Shown here: positions 50,568 through 52,467 of the stretch, in pieces
Layout of the letters: the number at the start of each line of letters is the position of its first letter
Position numbering within the stretch: the first letter of the stretch is position 1
DNA from: a virus
Reading direction: 5' to 3' (one strand)
Virus record (IMG/VR): IMGVR_UViG_3300022746_000027
Span: 1 to 52,467 of that record
Length of the DNA stretch: 52,467 bases
The notes under the pieces: generated by a model
Told to the model about the DNA's origin: nothing
What the model saw: the letters and a program-made list of their open reading frames with translations, nothing else
Databases searched by the model: none
Translations under genes and position numbers: made by a program

Positions 50568-50793
50568 TTGGTGGCTCAAATGGACATCGACTGGATTGCT
50601 TATAGCAGGATCGATTCTAACCAGCATCAATCTATATCCAGTAAACATCATTTTCAGTTTTGCCGGGAATGCGGGCTGGGCATGGGCAGGCTGGCGCATG
50701 AGAGAGCCGAGCCTGTGGGTAGTCTCGCTAGTGCTGCTGGCGATCTATTCCAGCGGGCTGTGGATCGCTGGAGGACACTTTCCAAGCCCGTAG
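50554..50793 (+). CDS. Small membrane protein
   Basis: The 79-residue hydrophobic protein has about three transmembrane segments (LLIAGSILTSINLYP, NIIFSFAGNAGWAWAGWRM, VVSLVLLAIYSSGLWIAG). An N-terminal WWLKWTSTGLL amphipathic start resembles small phage and alphaproteobacterial membrane proteins. It starts inside the upstream gene. Its role could be in membrane modification or superinfection, but this is not known. Confidence 0.6.
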   Translation: MPAFDWWLKWTSTGLLIAGSILTSINLYPVNIIFSFAGNAGWAWAGWRMREPSLWVVSLVLLAIYSSGLWIAGGHFPSP

Positions 50794-50808
50794 CACTCTA
50801 TACCAGGG

Positions 50809-50850
50809 GTCTGGAAAGACTCGCTCCAGCGGCTTCCTAGAGCGTTCCAG
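50809..50850 (+). terminator. Imperfect stem-loop after membrane-protein gene
   Basis: CTGGAA with CGCTC pairs with GAGCG with TTCCAG around a bulge and a GC-rich loop. No T-run is present. It sits just upstream of promoter copy C, in the same arrangement as the stem-loop before copy B. Confidence 0.45.
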
Positions 50851-50859
50851 AGGGTCTCG

Positions 50860-50921
50860 TAAGTTATTGATTCTATTAGAGAATTCCGAGTTGAGTTTTC
50901 CCAGGAATCTAGTATTATAAT
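50860..50921 (+). promoter_or_regulatory. Promoter with conserved upstream box, copy C
   Basis: The 18-base box (50860-50877) stands 31 bases before TTGAGT (50891-50896). A 16-base spacer and TATTAT (50913-50918, or TATAAT at 50916-50921) follow. The ATG of the next gene lies at the expected transcription start. Confidence 0.8.
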
Positions 50922-50924
50922 CCT

Positions 50925-51173
50925 ATGAAAAGCGAAAACGAATTGAAGGTTGGGGACGTAATTAAGTCCCTGGATTTCATCAATATTGATGATACTTATT
51001 TCATCGGTAAGGTTGTGTCTATCGATGAGGAAGCTGGCACGTTCCGTGCTAAGTCTATATCCCGAATCTTCCTTGGTAGTACTGCAAAAGAATTCAACGA
51101 ATTCTTCGCGGCTCCCCTGCCGGGAATGATGATGCTGGATGACATCGGTACACGAATTGAGGTGCTCGCGTGA
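50925..51173 (+). CDS. Small acidic protein, possibly leaderless
   Basis: The 82-residue protein MKSENELKVGDVIKSLDFIN has a short SH3-like strand pattern (DTYFIGKVVSIDEEAGTFRA). Its ATG lies 6 bases after the -10 of promoter copy C, so the mRNA would have essentially no leader. It is coupled to the next gene by GTGA. No family is recognised. Confidence 0.6.
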   Translation: MKSENELKVGDVIKSLDFINIDDTYFIGKVVSIDEEAGTFRAKSISRIFLGSTAKEFNEFFAAPLPGMMMLDDIGTRIEVLA

Positions 51174-51373
51174 ATTGGAATCTTGAAGGTCTTTCTGTTC
51201 GTGGCATGTACATGGGCAAATTCCCTGTTGTTGGCACGGTCGAATTGTCTCGCGTAAAGTATGGTGGAGAAGTTTCCCACCACGTTGTGCTGGATGAGTC
51301 AATCGAGGTTTTCGGTGCGATTCGGGATCGTGTGATCCTCGAACATAAGTATGTCACGCAGGTGAATGGCTAA
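51170..51373 (+). CDS. Small beta protein, unknown
   Basis: The 67-residue protein begins at GTG 51170, overlapping the previous stop (GTGA). Pattern: WNLEGLSVRGMYMGKFPVVG and TVELSRVKYGGEVSHHVVLD, an antiparallel beta layout. It is coupled to the next gene by TAATG, so the three genes form one operon. The function is unknown. Confidence 0.55.
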   Translation: MNWNLEGLSVRGMYMGKFPVVGTVELSRVKYGGEVSHHVVLDESIEVFGAIRDRVILEHKYVTQVNG

Positions 51374-52146
51374 TGAGTAAAATCACACTTTTGAATATTG
51401 ACGCCAACGCAAAAACGGTGAAGGGTCAGAAGAAAGGCTATATGACAGCCATTCTATATCTAGCGCCGTTCAAGCTTTCGGGCTATCAGGTTTGCCCGAC
51501 GGCAGAAATTTCTGGCTGCGTTGCCGACTGTCTTAATACAGCCGGGCGTGGTGGCATGGCTCGAAAGGACGCTGAATCTATCAATGTCGATGGATTCGAG
51601 GTTAAGCTGAATTCGGTTCAGAATGCCCGCATCGCCCGCACTCGGTTCTTCTTCGAGGACCGTGTGTCGTTCATGTATCAGTTGGTAAAGGAAATCGAGG
51701 CGGCTTATGTCAAAGCCGCTAAGAACGATCTTACTCTGGTTGTACGTCTGAACGGCACTAGTGACATCCGTTGGGAGGACGTGATTCTTCCTGGCTATAA
51801 TGTCAATATCTTCGAAAAGTTTGACCAGATTCAATTCTATGATTACACCAAGATTCCGAATCGTCGGGTCAAGGACATCAAGAATTATCATCTTACATTC
51901 TCCGTGTCCGCTCGCAAGGAATTTTACCCAATCTGGGATAAGGCTCAGAAATTCTATGGTCGTGGCATGAATTATGCTGTTGTGTTCAAGGGTAAGAAGT
52001 TGCCCGAGGCATATCAGGGCTATCGTGTCATCAATGGCGATGAATCGGATCTTCGGTTCCTCGATGATAAGGGCGTTGTGGTTGGATTGATTGCTAAGGG
52101 TCGTGCAAGAAAGTCGACCAGTGGGTTCTGTGTGGAGGCTGCGTAA
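51373..52146 (+). CDS. Cys-containing GP88-like phage protein
   Basis: The 257-residue protein has an N-terminal motif YLAPFKLSGYQVCPTAEISG followed by C-V-A-D-C-L and TAGRGG, with four cysteines in a C-x(n)-C-x(3)-C arrangement resembling the GP88-type proteins of phages. Conserved-looking RLNGTSDIRWED, QFYDYTKIPNRR and LTFSVSARKEF segments follow. A metal- or cluster-binding enzyme is possible. Arg codons are CGN-rich, as in the MoxR-VWA region, and both are headed by the same promoter family. Confidence 0.6.
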   Translation: MSKITLLNIDANAKTVKGQKKGYMTAILYLAPFKLSGYQVCPTAEISGCVADCLNTAGRGGMARKDAESINVDGFEVKLNSVQNARIARTRFFFEDRVSFMYQLVKEIEAAYVKAAKNDLTLVVRLNGTSDIRWEDVILPGYNVNIFEKFDQIQFYDYTKIPNRRVKDIKNYHLTFSVSARKEFYPIWDKAQKFYGRGMNYAVVFKGKKLPEAYQGYRVINGDESDLRFLDDKGVVVGLIAKGRARKSTSGFCVEAA

Positions 52147-52356
52147 ATGACAAAATTTTTAGCTGTTGGTATTGCACTTGGATTTGTTGCATTGTTTTCT
52201 TTTATTCTGTCATATCCAGTATACTTACTGTGGAACGGCTGTCTCGTTGATGCTGTTACAATCGTAAAGCCTGTCACATGGCTACAGGCATGGGGTATCA
52301 GCGTACTATTCGCATTACTTGTAAAGTCTAGTGATGCTAAGGTGGAGCTAAAGTAA
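52147..52356 (+). CDS. Small two-helix membrane protein
   Basis: The 69-residue protein has transmembrane segments at about 6-28 (VGIALGFVALFSFILSYPVY) and 47-60 (AWGISVLFALLVK), joined by a short loop with one Cys. It begins directly after the previous stop. It may be an inner-membrane protein of the takeover phase; its function is unknown. Confidence 0.6.
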   Translation: MTKFLAVGIALGFVALFSFILSYPVYLLWNGCLVDAVTIVKPVTWLQAWGISVLFALLVKSSDAKVELK

Positions 52357-52467
52357 TGTATAGATCATCTGCACTCATAGTAAAGCCGCGAATTCCTTTT
52401 GATCCTGCTAATAGGCAGCATCAGCTTGACTTCGCTGAATTTATCAAGTATAATAACTGGAGAAGTG
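52356..52467 (+). CDS. Truncated gene at window end, unknown
   Basis: A frame opens at ATG 52356, overlapping the previous stop (TAATG), and runs to the last base. The 37 visible residues include IPFDPANRQHQLDFAEFIK, a pattern seen in many small phage proteins. The remainder lies beyond the window. Confidence 0.5.
   Translation, partial: MYRSSALIVKPRIPFDPANRQHQLDFAEFIKYNNWRS

Overview
This 52.5 kb window is part of the genome of a T4-like contractile-tailed phage (a myovirus of the distant, cyanophage-like branch of the T4 supergroup). The evidence is a collinear run of recognisable T4 virion genes in the T4/cyanophage order (neck gp13 and gp14, tail completion gp15, terminase gp16 and gp17, sheath gp18, tube gp19, portal gp20, prohead core proteins, protease gp21, scaffold gp22, major capsid gp23). 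It is followed by the T4 recombination, late-transcription and replication set: UvsY, UvsW, gp55, gp47, gp46, gp1-like kinase, gp45, gp44, gp62 and RegA. Every gene I can support lies on the + strand. No tRNA, CRISPR or bacterial chromosomal gene is visible. The host cannot be fixed from the sequence; a Gram-negative host is likely, because the early promoters are sigma70-like.

Layout. (1) 1-16.5 kb: receptor-binding and tail-fibre module, with collagen-like fibres, a glycine-rich adhesin candidate, a GDSL/SGNH esterase-like fibre, small W-N-G-x-x-W repeat proteins and a 2OG-Fe(II) oxygenase. (2) 16.5-30.9 kb: neck, tail, packaging and head genes, with stem-loop terminators after gp19 and gp23. 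(3) 30.9-37.8 kb: uvsY, a probable broken homing endonuclease, uvsW, a small Sm-like protein, the late sigma factor gp55, the gp47/gp46 nuclease pair and a peptide deformylase. (4) 37.8-42.4 kb: an accessory module with different codon use, holding a HEXXH plus von Willebrand A protein, a CobS/MoxR-type AAA+ ATPase, small unknowns and a winged-helix-like protein. (5) 42.4-46.3 kb: a duplicated-domain protein, three tandem glycosyltransferase-like proteins and a dNMP kinase. (6) 46.3-50.8 kb: clamp, clamp loader, RegA, dCMP deaminase and a HAD nucleotidase, with a GIY-YIG-like gene and a GC-rich structured segment inserted between clamp and clamp loader. (7) 50.8-52.5 kb: a small-gene operon with the same promoter family as part of module 4, ending in a truncated gene.

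Regulation can be read in the DNA. Virion operons are preceded by (C/A/T)TAAATA boxes resembling the T4 late promoter, which the gp55 encoded here should recognise. Replication and accessory genes have sigma70-like -35/-10 promoters. Three of these carry an 18-bp upstream box at a fixed 31-bp distance from the -35 element. In the head region, several consecutive proteins begin with L/I-x-E followed by S or A, the cleavage signature of the gp21 protease encoded among them.
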